The position numbers and the translations under genes are program-made. Of a stretch of DNA of 64,000 bases, positions 1-9,086 are shown piece after piece. The stretch covers positions 1 to 64,000 of the forward strand of contig NZ_MLFS01000004.1 of NCBI RefSeq assembly GCF_002095485.1, given 5' to 3'. Every line of letters begins with the position of its first letter. Within the stretch, counting starts at the first letter, position 1. Under the pieces are notes generated by a model. The model searched no databases and was not told the origin of the DNA. It saw nothing but the letters and a program-made list of their open reading frames with translations. Origin of the DNA: Pantoea wallisii (GTDB lineage Bacteria; Pseudomonadota; Gammaproteobacteria; Enterobacterales; Enterobacteriaceae).

Positions 1-125
1 TGGGGGCGAATATTACTGCCGTGCCTTTAGAGCGTCAATCCCTTTTCCCGAAAATCCGCCCGATCGCCTGGAAAGCAAGCAGCGCCTTAAAAAACAGCGC
101 TGGCTTAATAAGTTTCAGGCACAAA

Positions 126-1820
126 TTATAGCGGCTTCGCGGTGGCTGTTGTCGCCGGCGCCTGGCACCAGTTATTCGCGGCTTTAATACCGCCATCTGG
201 CGAACTGTAACCCAGGCAGCCCAGAATGGTATCAAACAGCTCAACATGACGATGCGTTTTGCCTACGCGCTGCTGCGCCTGTAAACGCTCAAAGTTGCTG
301 CGATTGGTAGGGTCCTCCAGGTACTTATCCGAAGCCCACACCATCATCGGCACGCGGAACTGCTCCGGCGGTGCCATCTCACGCGGCGTACCGTGCAGAT
401 GCATATTCTCGCTAATCGACTCACCGTGGTCGGCGGCGTAAAACACCAGCGCCTTCTTATCCCGTAGCTGATCCAGCACGCTATCCAGCATGGTATCAAC
501 GTACAAAATTGAGTTGTCATAAGCGTTAATCAGCTGCGCTTTACTGCACGTCTCATCAACGCCCATACACTCTGGCTGGTAGCGTGCAAAACTACGCGGA
601 TAGCGCTGCGAATAGAGATAATGCGACCCTTTGGTATGCAGCACAACCAGATGCTTGCCTTTCGGGAAACGCTGCAGCGAAGCCTGCAGTTCCGGCACCA
701 GCAGCATATCGTCGACCGCTTTACCCTGGTTACGCTTCTCAGAACCGATCTGCTCGCGGAACGAGAAATTATTTACATCGGCATTATCGTAGAACCACAC
801 TTCGCTCTGCATGGCGAACAGCTCAGAGGTAAAACCAAGCTCTTTCATCACGGCAAAAATATTCTGCTCTTTCAGCGTACGACCTGGATTATCCATGGTG
901 CCGCCCTCGCGCACGAACATACAGCGCAGCGACAGCTTGGTCGCGGTATCACAGGATTCGCCACGGAACGCCACCAGGTTCTTCTCTTTTGACAGCTTCG
1001 GCGTGGTGTCGCGATCGTAGCCCAGCATCCCCATATGATCCCAGCGCGTGGTCTCGCCAATCACAAACACTACGTACGTATCATCAATGCCCGGCGGTGC
1101 GATATAGGTAAATTTCTTCGCCGGATCGAGCAGCTCCTGGCTATCCAGCTTCTCATCGACCTTTGTCCACGCAAACAGCCCCAGCGCGGCAATCCAGTTT
1201 GACGGCAGATAGGAGTGCGCCACCACACCACCATAGCTCGGCAGATCGATATTGGTGATCTCTTCGTTCGCCTTTTGCAGCTTATCGAAGTAGCGAATCG
1301 GCAGCCACACCAGCGCCACACTCAGCACCATGATCACCAGCGGCTTCAGGCGCTGTCCCGGGGTTTTCAACTGTTCAATCAGCGTCAGGCGCAACGTATT
1401 GCGCCAAATCAGTAACAGCGGCAGTGCACTGACCAGCACCATCCACAGGATAAAATGCAGGCCAATCACCTCTTTCGACAGATCGATATCGGTGGTCATG
1501 ACTGAAGCCACAATGCCGTAGCCAATGACAACGTTAAAGAACGCCATGTAATAGGCTGCCGCAACTGAGATGACTACCAGCAGGCTGGCGATGACGCGAT
1601 AAAACCAGCGCCCACCCAACGAAAGCAGGCGCATAAGGAAGAAGGTGAGCAAGACCGCAGCGGTCACTTCCGCCATAGCGGAAAGCCAGTTTGAGACGGT
1701 GGAGTGCGTAAGGAAACCATCAAAGCGGCGATAGAATATCGGTAAATTCAACAATATACCGAGGTAGAGCGACAGCCAAAGCGAGAGCTTCTGCTGCGTT
1801 AAGCTTTTAATATAATTCAT
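126..1820 (-). CDS. eptB: Kdo(2)-lipid A phosphoethanolamine transferase EptB
   Basis: Inner-membrane enzyme that transfers phosphoethanolamine from phosphatidylethanolamine to the outer Kdo residue of the lipopolysaccharide core. The 564-residue protein is close to E. coli EptB (about 563). The N-terminal 180 residues hold about five hydrophobic segments (near 10-30, 45-67, 75-97, 118-139 and 158-175), followed by a periplasmic sulfatase-fold domain. The metal/phospho-intermediate motif GETTRWDHMG starts at residue 255, which makes Thr257 the expected catalytic residue; a DHGES motif lies further on. The family assignment rests on the whole-length match. EptB rather than EptA/EptC is chosen from the N-terminal and middle sequence. 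In E. coli it is also near the tag/yiaD region, as here in a looser sense. Confidence 0.9.
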   Translation of the reverse strand: MNYIKSLTQQKLSLWLSLYLGILLNLPIFYRRFDGFLTHSTVSNWLSAMAEVTAAVLLTFFLMRLLSLGGRWFYRVIASLLVVISVAAAYYMAFFNVVIGYGIVASVMTTDIDLSKEVIGLHFILWMVLVSALPLLLIWRNTLRLTLIEQLKTPGQRLKPLVIMVLSVALVWLPIRYFDKLQKANEEITNIDLPSYGGVVAHSYLPSNWIAALGLFAWTKVDEKLDSQELLDPAKKFTYIAPPGIDDTYVVFVIGETTRWDHMGMLGYDRDTTPKLSKEKNLVAFRGESCDTATKLSLRCMFVREGGTMDNPGRTLKEQNIFAVMKELGFTSELFAMQSEVWFYDNADVNNFSFREQIGSEKRNQGKAVDDMLLVPELQASLQRFPKGKHLVVLHTKGSHYLYSQRYPRSFARYQPECMGVDETCSKAQLINAYDNSILYVDTMLDSVLDQLRDKKALVFYAADHGESISENMHLHGTPREMAPPEQFRVPMMVWASDKYLEDPTNRSNFERLQAQQRVGKTHRHVELFDTILGCLGYSSPDGGIKAANNWCQAPATTATAKPL

Positions 1821-2050
1821 CTAAATTTCTGTTCCCGACCTGGTGCCGATGTTTCAACCACAGTTGTGACTATATAAAGACAGCAAGGTTCGCTTTCAGA
1901 GTGGAAAAGCGTGACGTATCGAGCAGGATCGGGACGAATCTGAACCGAAAAAACTACGATGCCGCACAAAGCGCAGCAGTAGAACATTTAACCAATGGTA
2001 AGACCAGAAAATTCTTTAGCTCAAATGGATGGAGGATTTTTCTGAAACGC

Positions 2051-2074
2051 AAAAAGGCCCCCGCAGGAGCCTTT
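2051..2074 (-). terminator. Rho-independent terminator of ohr
   Basis: Read on the minus strand, AAAGGC pairs with GCCTTT around a loop and is followed by a run of T. It lies just after the ohr stop codon. Confidence 0.6.
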
Positions 2075-2091
2075 ATCACGCATCACCAACC

Positions 2092-2520
2092 TTAGTTGAT
2101 AATATTCAGCGTCACATCAATGTTGCCGCGCGTCGCGTTTGAGTACGGGCATACAATGTGTGCTGCATCTACCAGCTTCTGCGCTTCTGCTGCATCCATC
2201 TCTGGCAGGTGGATATTCAGTTTGGCTTCAATACCGAAACCGGTCGGAATTGGACCGATACCGACTTCACCTTCAATCCATGCATCTTTTGGCATTGCGA
2301 TCTTGTCACGACCGGCAACGAACTTCATCGCGCCAAGGAAGCAGGCAGAATAACCGGCTGCAAACAGCTGCTCGGGGTTGGTGGCCTCACCGCCTGCGCC
2401 GCCCATCTCTTTCGGCACGCCCAGTTTCACGTCCAGCACATTGTCAGAAGAAGTAGCACGACCATCACGGCCGCCGGTGGCTTTGGCTTTTGCGGTGTAA
2501 ACAACTTTCTCTAAAGACAT
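2092..2520 (-). CDS. ohr: Organic hydroperoxide resistance protein, OsmC/Ohr family
   Basis: Thiol peroxidase that reduces organic hydroperoxides in the cytoplasm, normally using lipoylated proteins as electron donor. At 142 residues it has the usual Ohr length. The two redox cysteines are visible: Cys60 in GYSACFLGA and Cys124 in [11 protein letters not shown], the latter being the typical Ohr signature around the second cysteine. The N-terminus ([21 protein letters not shown]) is also typical of Ohr rather than OsmC. It lies directly downstream of a MarR-family gene with the OhrR cysteine, on the same strand, as in many ohrR-ohr loci. A GCGCGC palindrome precedes it. Confidence 0.92.
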   Translation of the reverse strand: MSLEKVVYTAKAKATGGRDGRATSSDNVLDVKLGVPKEMGGAGGEATNPEQLFAAGYSACFLGAMKFVAGRDKIAMPKDAWIEGEVGIGPIPTGFGIEAKLNIHLPEMDAAEAQKLVDAAHIVCPYSNATRGNIDVTLNIIN

Positions 2521-2541
2521 GATAACCTCACTATTCGCTAT

Positions 2542-2556
2542 ATAATCGCGCGCTAT
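2542..2556. promoter_or_regulatory. Candidate OhrR operator upstream of ohr
   Basis: Near-palindrome ATAATCGCGCGCTAT lies 22 bases upstream of the ohr start. It shares the core TAGCGCGC with a second site upstream of ohrR (3097-3106). Assignment to OhrR is inference from position and from the repeated core. Confidence 0.5.
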
Positions 2557-2616
2557 CTATAAAGCGCAAGGGTAAACTTCACTGACCGGACGCCGCTTTC
2601 GCGACATCCCGTATAC

Positions 2617-3081
2617 TTAACTGCTGCGATTCAGGCTGGCACGCAGATCGTCCAGCTGCTGTTTCAGCGCCACCATCGTGTCGAGATCGCACGCGGTCGC
2701 GCACTGTACCGCATCAGGAATGCTGGCAGCTTTTGCCTGCAGCGCACGTCCTTCATCAGTCAGCGTCACAATCACCAGCCGCTCATCCTGACGCGAACGC
2801 TGGCGACGTAACAAGCCTGCACTCTCCAGACGTTTCAACAGCGGCGTCAGCGTGGCCGAATCCAGAAACAGGTGTTCACCAATTTCAGAAACCGTGACTT
2901 CATCCTGATTCCACAGCACCAGCATCACCAGATACTGCGGATAGGTAATCTCCAGCGGGGCAAGCAGCTGGCGATAGACTTTGTGCATAGCGAGATTCGC
3001 CGAATACAGCGCGAAACAGAGTTGCTGATCAACCCGAAGTAGCGTCTGCTGCACTTTTTTGTCATCTTGATTACTGTTCAT
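2617..3081 (-). CDS. ohrR: MarR-family peroxide-sensing repressor OhrR
   Basis: Dimeric winged-helix repressor that releases ohr when a cysteine is oxidised by organic peroxide. The ATG at 3079-3081 gives 154 residues. The longer reading frame starts at a TTG at 3117 and would run through the candidate operator, so the ATG is preferred. Cys22 in the stretch [24 protein letters not shown] is at the position of the reactive cysteine of the OhrR family. The winged helix follows with [38 protein letters not shown]. It is upstream of ohr, same strand, with a 96-base gap that contains a possible operator. Confidence 0.88.
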   Translation of the reverse strand: MNSNQDDKKVQQTLLRVDQQLCFALYSANLAMHKVYRQLLAPLEITYPQYLVMLVLWNQDEVTVSEIGEHLFLDSATLTPLLKRLESAGLLRRQRSRQDERLVIVTLTDEGRALQAKAASIPDAVQCATACDLDTMVALKQQLDDLRASLNRSS

Positions 3082-3096
3082 GGGACTTAATATAAA

Positions 3097-3106
3097 TAGC
3101 GCGCTA
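3097..3106. promoter_or_regulatory. Candidate OhrR operator between ohrR and the divergent hydrolase gene
   Basis: Perfect palindrome TAGCGCGCTA lies in the divergent promoter region, 15 bases from the ohrR start and 36 from the start of the hydrolase gene. The core is shared with the site before ohr. If bound by OhrR it would also be placed to affect the divergent gene. Confidence 0.5.
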
Positions 3107-3142
3107 GATAATTGCAAGCTACTTTTTACGGGAGAGTAGAAA

Positions 3143-3736
3143 ATGCGTGATTCACTGGAAGAGCAAGCGCGCCGTTATGCCACACAGGCGCATGCCGCTG
3201 CAGGTCAGCGTCGTAAATATACGGATGAACCCTATATCGTTCATCCGGCAGCGGTGGCTGAACTGGTCCGCAGCGTCACCGATGATGAAGAGATGATCGC
3301 CGCAGCCTGGCTACACGATACGGTAGAAGATACCCCAAGTACATTACAGGATATCGAAAGCCACTTTGGCCCGCGCGTTGCCGGGCTGGTTGATATGCTA
3401 ACCGATAGCGCCCAGCCACAGGCGAAAAACCGTGCCGCACGTAAACTGGCCCACTTTCGTCACACCGCTGACGCCTCGCCAGATGCGCAAACCATCAAAC
3501 TGGCTGACATCATTGATAACACGCGCGCCATCGTGCAGTTCGATCCCAATTTTGCCCGGGTCTATCTGGTGGAGAAGCAGATTCAGATTCAGTTATTAAA
3601 CCAGGGCGACAAGCGTCTGTGGCAGCAGGCGGATCACATTATCGCGCAGGGCATCAAACAGCTGGAACAGCCCCCGTACAGCGTACCCGAGAGCTGGTTT
3701 GTGAAACAGGCGGCAAAATACGGTGGATTAAGCTAA
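3143..3736 (+). CDS. HD-domain phosphohydrolase, MESH1-like small alarmone hydrolase
   Basis: Predicted stand-alone metal-dependent hydrolase related to the hydrolase half of SpoT and to animal MESH1, which remove the 3' pyrophosphate of (p)ppGpp. The 197 residues carry the HD-family ligands in order: His34 (YIVHP), His58-Asp59 ([12 protein letters not shown]), the following Glu62-Asp63 pair, and Asp122 (KLADIIDN). The spacing closely follows MESH1. No synthetase, TGS or ACT domain is present. The ATG is preceded by GGGAGAG. It is divergent from ohrR with about 60 bases between them. Substrate is inferred from family; activity on other nucleotides cannot be excluded. Confidence 0.75.
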   Translation: MRDSLEEQARRYATQAHAAAGQRRKYTDEPYIVHPAAVAELVRSVTDDEEMIAAAWLHDTVEDTPSTLQDIESHFGPRVAGLVDMLTDSAQPQAKNRAARKLAHFRHTADASPDAQTIKLADIIDNTRAIVQFDPNFARVYLVEKQIQIQLLNQGDKRLWQQADHIIAQGIKQLEQPPYSVPESWFVKQAAKYGGLS

Positions 3737-3737
3737 T

Positions 3738-3762
3738 AAAAAACCCGCCACGCAGGCGGGTT
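3738..3762 (-). terminator. Rho-independent terminator of yiaG
   Basis: On the minus strand AACCCGCC/GGCGGGTT forms an 8-bp stem with a 5-base loop, followed by a run of six T. It lies 21 bases after the yiaG stop and also faces the end of the hydrolase gene. Confidence 0.75.
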
Positions 3763-3783
3763 ACAGAGAACCGTTAGCCGGTC

Positions 3784-4080
3784 TTACTCCAGCAGCTGGC
3801 GTCCCAGATACGGGTTAGCCTGCAGCAGTTTCATCAATTTACGTGCCGTAGCGGATGGGCGCGTGCGTTGCGCTTCCCAACTTTTCACTGACGAGACGCT
3901 CACCCCCATCACGCGGGCGAACTCATCCACCTGCATGCCGGTCATCTCGCGTAAACGCTGTGGCTCGGGAACTGAAACCGTGTTGAGTGCAATTTCTGAT
4001 ACGGAAGGCTGTGCATCACGTGTCAAAACAATTTGCTCAAGACTGCTGAGTAATTCGACCATTGGATCTTTTATTTCCAT
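3784..4080 (-). CDS. yiaG: HTH-type transcriptional regulator YiaG
   Basis: Small DNA-binding protein with a Cro/CI-type helix-turn-helix in its C-terminal half (VDEFARVMGVSVSSVKSWEAQRTRPSA). The 98 residues match the length and layout of E. coli YiaG, including the N-terminal MEIKDPMVELLSSLEQIV stretch. The start at 4080 is chosen over the longer frame because AAGGAGTT sits at the right distance upstream. The fold is that of HigA/NadS antitoxins, but no toxin gene is adjacent. In E. coli it lies beside yiaF, as here, although cspA is not seen next to it. Confidence 0.85.
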   Translation of the reverse strand: MEIKDPMVELLSSLEQIVLTRDAQPSVSEIALNTVSVPEPQRLREMTGMQVDEFARVMGVSVSSVKSWEAQRTRPSATARKLMKLLQANPYLGRQLLE

Positions 4081-4696
4081 AGAGAACTCCTTAAAACTCA
4101 CTATGAAGCACATGAAAGTAAAGAGGTAAGCGCCAGCAGGCGCTGAAACCTGGTCGTTTCAGGCTGTATCCCACAGCGGTTTATACGTTATGGTTATGAA
4201 ACCGTTACGGGACACAGCCTGTTGCACACTGCAAAAAGATGTCAGCGCAATGCAACAATTGACCGGGTTTCTAAGTATGGGTCAGTTCTCCGGTTTTGCC
4301 GGGTAAATCGTGATTATTTTTTCATCTTTTTTAAGTCAAATTCCGGCAATGGCAGTTAAGTCTCTGGAACATAAATAGTAAAGTGCGTTACCGGATCGCT
4401 TAAAAAGCGTTAACTATTAAGCAAAATTAGCGCCAACTTGTTATCTGCCTGATATTACATACAAAGTGACCCAATCTGCCGCTTACCGGCCGGACACTGC
4501 ATCATAACGCGGCAATGTTGCATCAATATGAAGCAAAACCGCGCGTGACGGCGGCAGTCAGGATTGTGATGCTGACCAGACTTAACTGCCCGCAGACCGC
4601 GACAGGCCGTTGTACACGCCCTGCCATTGCACTATTCTTTAGGACCATTCCCACCAAAGCACACTTTGCCATTTTGTCACGACAGGAGTTGAAAAC
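4081..4696. other. Long intergenic region between divergent yiaG and yiaF
   Basis: About 615 bases with no convincing coding frame. It must hold the promoters of yiaG (minus) and yiaF (plus). The 3' part is AT-rich in places (around 4310-4400). The short frame at 4515-4742 has no ribosome binding site or family look and overlaps the yiaF start. No cspA-type cold-shock gene was found, although cspA lies by yiaG in E. coli. A small RNA cannot be excluded. Confidence 0.5.
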
Positions 4697-5413
4697 ATGG
4701 CGTCAGGAATTTCCCGCATCTGGATGCGTACCGGCATGCTGATGGTTGGCGCGCTGGTCGTGCTGCAACTCACCGCCTGTGGCGATAAAGAGGGCGATCA
4801 GCGTAAAGCCTTTAATGATTTTCTGCAGAACACCGTTATGCGCAGCGGCGAGCATCTGCCAAGCCTGAGCGAAAATCAGAAGCAGACCTTCGGCAACTAT
4901 GCCAGCGACTACGCCATTTTGTATGGTTTCTCACAACAGGTGAACCAGGCCGTTGAGCAGGGTATGCGCCCGGTGGTTGATGAGCTGGCAGCCATCCGCG
5001 TGCCGCAGGATTATCTGACCCGCCGCGATAGCCTGCGTCAGGCCAGCGGTAACCTCAGCGTGCTGACGCAGCAGATTCAAAGCGCCAAAATGCAGGCCGA
5101 TAGCAGCAAAGCGACGCTGAAACAGCCGGACGATCTGAAAAAAGTGTACGACAGCGTCTATGCCAAAGTGGTCACACAGCCGGCCAGCACGCTGATTCCG
5201 CTGCTGCCGAAACTGCAGGCACTGAGTCAGACGGCCGTTCAGACCGGTGACTATCTGCAATCGCAGGGCGCACGCGTCAGCTTTAACGATGGCGGCGTAC
5301 AGTTCCCGACCCAAGAGCAGGCCACGCAGTACAACGCACTGATGACCGATCTCTCCGGCAACGCACAGGCACTAACCCAGGCGCAGAGTGCCGTACAGGG
5401 TGGGTTGCAGTAA
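4697..5413 (+). CDS. yiaF: DUF3053 lipoprotein YiaF
   Basis: Predicted lipoprotein of 238 residues and unknown function, matching E. coli YiaF. A short hydrophobic signal ends in the lipobox LTAC with the acylated cysteine at residue 28; the next residue is Gly, then Asp at +2, which in enterobacteria may favour retention in the inner membrane only if directly after Cys, so the final location is open. The body is helical and rich in Gln and Ser with no enzymatic motif. AGGAGTTGAAAAC precedes the ATG. A terminator follows directly. Confidence 0.82.
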   Translation: MASGISRIWMRTGMLMVGALVVLQLTACGDKEGDQRKAFNDFLQNTVMRSGEHLPSLSENQKQTFGNYASDYAILYGFSQQVNQAVEQGMRPVVDELAAIRVPQDYLTRRDSLRQASGNLSVLTQQIQSAKMQADSSKATLKQPDDLKKVYDSVYAKVVTQPASTLIPLLPKLQALSQTAVQTGDYLQSQGARVSFNDGGVQFPTQEQATQYNALMTDLSGNAQALTQAQSAVQGGLQ

Positions 5414-5421
5414 GATACACA

Positions 5422-5448
5422 ACGGGCAGTGACCTGCTGCCCGTTTTT
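5422..5448 (+). terminator. Rho-independent terminator of yiaF
   Basis: ACGGGCAG pairs with CTGCCCGT (8 bp, 7-base loop) and is followed by five T. It begins 8 bases after the yiaF stop codon. Confidence 0.85.
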
Positions 5449-5495
5449 CAGATTTTTGTCACTTCCTTACAGCTTCATTTTCTGTTCAGGCAGAG

Positions 5496-5734
5496 TGTGA
5501 TCTGGCGCATTTTCAACCAAAGATTGTTTGTGATCTAAGTCACATTTAAGAAACAAAACCGGGAATCGCAAAGGTGATATTCATCACATTTAACGGTTTG
5601 ATCCGCCTGGATTTTAGCCTTCGTTGCTTTCTTACACCCTTATTTTGTGATCGTCATCACCTTATAGCCCCCTGCCCACCCCAAATTAGCGTGATCTGCA
5701 TCACACTTGTTCAGGACTCTACGCAGCGTAATAA
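5496..5734 (+). promoter_or_regulatory. mtl operon promoter with about five CRP sites
   Basis: Five CRP-like sites (TGTGA-N6-TCACA) stand in a row: 5496-5511 (weak right half), 5529-5544 (TGTGATCTAAGTCACA, near perfect), 5573-5588, 5646-5661 and 5690-5705. Centre distances are about 33, 44, 73 and 44 bases. A possible -35 TTGTTC (5707-5712) and -10 TAATAA (5729-5734) would put the last CRP site near -42, the class II position. The E. coli mtl operon is also known for multiple CRP sites. The core promoter is inferred; the CRP sites are seen. Confidence 0.75.
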
Positions 5735-5845
5735 ACTAGTGCTAGAGTCCGCGTGCATACAGTAATGCCACGGCCCCCGCCGTAACGTCTCAACAAAAAC
5801 AAACGCGCTCTCTTATTGCAGCGCGTCTCAATAAGGGGTGGGTTT

Positions 5846-7779
5846 ATGTCTTCATCAGTCAAGGTCAAGGTCCAGAGCTTTGGTCGCTTTCTGAGTAATA
5901 TGGTGATGCCTAACATCGGGGCGTTTATCGCCTGGGGTATCATCACTGCACTGTTCATTCCAACCGGATGGATTCCTAACGAAACGCTGGCGAAACTCGT
6001 CGGTCCGATGATCACTTATCTGCTGCCGCTGCTGATCGGTTTTACCGGTGGTCGCCTGGTCGGTGGCGATCGCGGTGGCGTGGTCGGTGCTATCACAACC
6101 ATGGGCGTGATCGTCGGTGCCGATATGCCGATGTTCCTCGGCTCAATGATTGCCGGTCCGCTGGGCGGCTGGGCGATCAAATCGTTTGACCGCGCGGTTG
6201 ACGGTAAAATCAAAAGCGGCTTTGAGATGCTGGTTAACAACTTCTCGGCCGGTATTATCGGTATGCTGCTGGCGCTGCTGGCGTTCCTGGCTATCGGTCC
6301 GCTGGTAGAGGGTCTGTCGCACATTCTCGCCGCCGGCGTAAATCTGATGGTGCAGAACAACCTGCTGCCGCTGACCTCGATCTTTGTTGAACCGGCGAAA
6401 ATCCTGTTCCTCAATAACGCTATCAACCACGGCATCTTCTCACCACTGGGTATCCAGCAGGCGAGCGAAGCGGGCAAATCCATCTTCTTCCTGATTGAAG
6501 CGAACCCGGGCCCGGGCATGGGCGTGCTGGTGGCCTATATGATGTTTGGTCGCGGTAGCGCTAAACAGTCAGCCGGCGGTGCAGCCATCATCCACTTCCT
6601 CGGCGGTATTCACGAGATTTACTTCCCGTACGTGCTGATGGCACCGCGCCTGCTGCTGGCGGTTATCCTCGGCGGTATGACTGGCGTATTTACCCTGACC
6701 CTGCTGAACGGCGGTCTGGTTTCACCGGCCTCTCCGGGTTCAATCCTGGCCGTCCTGGCGATGACGCCAAAAGGCGCTTACTTCGCTAACATCGCTGCCA
6801 TCATTGCCGCCTTTGCTGTCTCCTTCGTGGTCTCTTCCATTCTGCTGAAAACCAGCAAAGTTAAAGAAGAGGATGATATCGAAGCGGCCACACAGCGCAT
6901 GCGTGACATGAAAGCGCAGTCCAAAGGTCAGGCCGTTGCGGGTTCGCCGATTGTTGCTGATGCCAATAGTGTTGAGGTCAGCCACGTACGTAAAATCATC
7001 GTGGCCTGTGATGCCGGCATGGGTTCAAGCGCCATGGGTGCAGGCGTACTGCGCAAGAAAGTACAGGATGCCGGCCTGATCAATATCTCCGTCACCAACA
7101 GCGCCATTAACTCGCTGCCGGGAGATGTTGATCTGGTGATCACCCACCGCGATCTGACCGAACGCGCGATGCGCCAGGCACCGCAGGCGCAGCATATCTC
7201 GTTGAACAACTTCCTCGACAGCGCGCTTTACAGCAATCTGACCGAGCGCCTGGTTGCCGTTAACCGCAGCGTAGCGCACCGTGAAACCGTGCAGACCGCG
7301 CTGGCTGACAGCTACGATGAAGGCAACGCGCACCTGTTTAAACTGGGTGCAGATAACGTGTTCCTTGGCCTGAGCGCCAGCAATAAAGAGCAGGCCATCC
7401 GCTTCGCCGGTGAGCAGCTGGTGAAAGGCGGTTACGTTCAGCCTGAGTACGTTGAAGCGATGCTGGAGCGTGAGAAGCTGACGCCAACCTACCTCGCGAA
7501 TCGATTGCCGTACCGCACGGCACTGTTGAAGCGAAAGACCGCGTGCTGAAAACCGGCGTTGTATTCTGTCAGTATCCGGCGGGCGTGCAGTTTGGCGATG
7601 AGCCTGATGAAATTGCGCGTCTGGTTATCGGTATCGCCGCACGCAATAACGAACACATTCAGGTCATCACCAGCCTGACCAACGCGCTGGACGACGACAG
7701 CGTGATTGAGAAGCTGGCGCACACCACCAGCGTGCAGGATGTGCTGGATCTGCTTTCGGGTAACGCTGCCAAAGCGTAA
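5846..7779 (+). CDS. mtlA: PTS mannitol-specific EIICBA MtlA (interrupted by a -1 frameshift)
   Basis: Takes up mannitol and phosphorylates it to mannitol-1-phosphate. It has an EIIC membrane domain (about residues 1-340), EIIB with phospho-cysteine Cys388 in CDAGMGSS, and C-terminal EIIA. The start ATG has AAGGGG upstream. The first frame stops at 7547-7549. From about 7496 the conserved sequence continues in another frame ([24 protein letters not shown]...), with the EIIA active His codon at 7516-7518. One missing G in CTCGCGAATCG would restore a 644-residue protein (E. coli 637). The frameshift is most likely a sequence error. If real, the protein would lose the EIIA active site. First gene of mtlADR. 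Confidence 0.9.
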
Positions 7780-7800
7780 TCCTACGTTTTAACTTCCCTG

Positions 7801-7846
7801 GGGCGGGCAAGCCCGTCCCCACTTTCCGGGGCGGACATGCCCGCCC
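7801..7846. repeat. Large hairpin between mtlA and mtlD
   Basis: GGGCGGGCA (7801-7809) pairs with TGCCCGCCC (7838-7846), and inside it GTCCCC pairs with GGGGCGGAC imperfectly. It lacks a strong T run, so an mRNA-stabilising or partially terminating intercistronic hairpin is more likely than a full terminator. Confidence 0.6.
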
Positions 7847-7873
7847 TTTCGTCATTTGATATGGGTCAAATTT

Positions 7874-9021
7874 ATGAAAGCGTTACATTTTGGAGCAGGT
7901 AACATCGGCCGCGGTTTTATCGGTAAGCTGCTGGCCGATGCCGGGATCGAACTGGTGTTTGCCGATGTGAATCAGGTGGTGCTGGATGCCCTGAACGCCC
8001 GTCATGAGTATCCGGTTCACGTGGTCGGCGAGCAGGCGAAAGTGGAAATCGTTAAAGGCGTCAGCGCCGTAAACAGCACCAGCGATGACATCATCACGCT
8101 GATCGCTGAGGTTGATATCGTTACCACGGCGGTTGGCCCGCAGATTCTGGAACGCATCGCCAGCGGTGTTGCAAAAGGTCTGGCCAAACGCAGCGATAAC
8201 GGTAATGTCCGTCCGCTGAATATTATCGCCTGTGAAAACATGGTGCGCGGCACCAGCCAGCTGAAACAGCACGTGCTGAAGGCGCTGCCGGAACAGTATC
8301 ACGCATGGGTTGAAGCGCATATCGGCTTCGTGGACTCTGCGGTTGACCGCATCGTACCGCCATCGGAAGCCGGCAGCAGCGATCCGCTGGAAGTCACGGT
8401 TGAAACCTTTAGCGAGTGGATCGTTGATAAAACCCAGTTCAAAGGCGAACTGCCTGATATTCCGGGCATGGAGCTGACAGACAACCTGATGGCCTCGTTG
8501 AGCGCAAGCTGTTCACGTTAAACACCGGCCACGCCATTACCGCCTATCTGGGCCAGCAGGTGGGCCACGCGACCATCCGCGAGGCCATTCTGGATCCAAA
8601 AATTCGTGCCGTAGTACAGGGTGCGATGCAGGAGAGCGGCGCGGTGCTGATTAAGCGCTACGGTTTCGATGCAGAGAAGCATGCGGCTTACATCCAGAAA
8701 ATCCTCACGCGCTTTGAAAATCCGTACCTGAAAGATGACGTGGAACGTGTCGGGCGCCAGCCGCTGCGTAAGCTCAGCGCAGGCGATCGTCTGATTAAAC
8801 CCACGCTGGGCACGCTGGAGTACAACCTGCCGCACGCCAGCCTGGTACAGGGTATCGCTGCTGCGATGCACTATCGCAGCGCAGCCGATCCGCAGGCGCA
8901 AGAGCTGGCCACTCTGATTGAGCAAAAAGGTCCGCAGGCCGCACTGGCTGAGATTTCGGGTCTTGATGCTAATAGCGAAGTGGTCACCTCAGTGGTGAGC
9001 ACTTACAACGCTATGGCATAA
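7874..9021 (+). CDS. mtlD: Mannitol-1-phosphate 5-dehydrogenase MtlD (interrupted by a -1 frameshift)
   Basis: Oxidises mannitol-1-phosphate to fructose-6-phosphate with NAD+. The nucleotide-binding motif GAGNIGRG is at residues 7-14. The start at 7874 (MKALHFGAG) is the family start; an upstream in-frame ATG at 7856 gives an atypical extension. Translation runs to [10 protein letters not shown] and then shifts: near 8495 one base is missing (GGCCTCGTTG, expected a Phe codon before Val-Glu-Arg-Lys). Downstream the other frame reads [19 protein letters not shown]... to 9021. Repaired, the protein has 382 residues, the E. coli length. Probable sequence error. Confidence 0.9.
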
Positions 9022-9046
9022 TGCGCGCCCTTTAGTGGTCAAAACC

Positions 9047-9068
9047 GGGCACGGAGTACACCGTGCCC
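9047..9068. repeat. Hairpin between mtlD and mtlR
   Basis: GGGCACGG pairs perfectly with CCGTGCCC around a 6-base loop. No T run follows, so it is probably an intercistronic mRNA hairpin, not a terminator. It ends 18 bases before the mtlR start. Confidence 0.55.
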
Positions 9069-9086
9069 GTCGACGGTAGCTGAACG

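Noticed and set aside
1-125. Possible end of a gene at the left window edge
   Set aside because: The plus-strand frame from base 3 to about 123 is open, and a minus-strand frame ends at 35, but both are short and unrecognised. Without the flanking sequence neither can be supported.
3784-4080. YiaG as the antitoxin of a HigBA-type pair
   Set aside because: The helix-turn-helix type fits, but no toxin-like gene is next to it and the protein matches the solitary E. coli YiaG.
4515-4742. A 75-residue frame upstream of yiaF
   Set aside because: No ribosome binding site, no family look, and it runs into the yiaF start in another frame.
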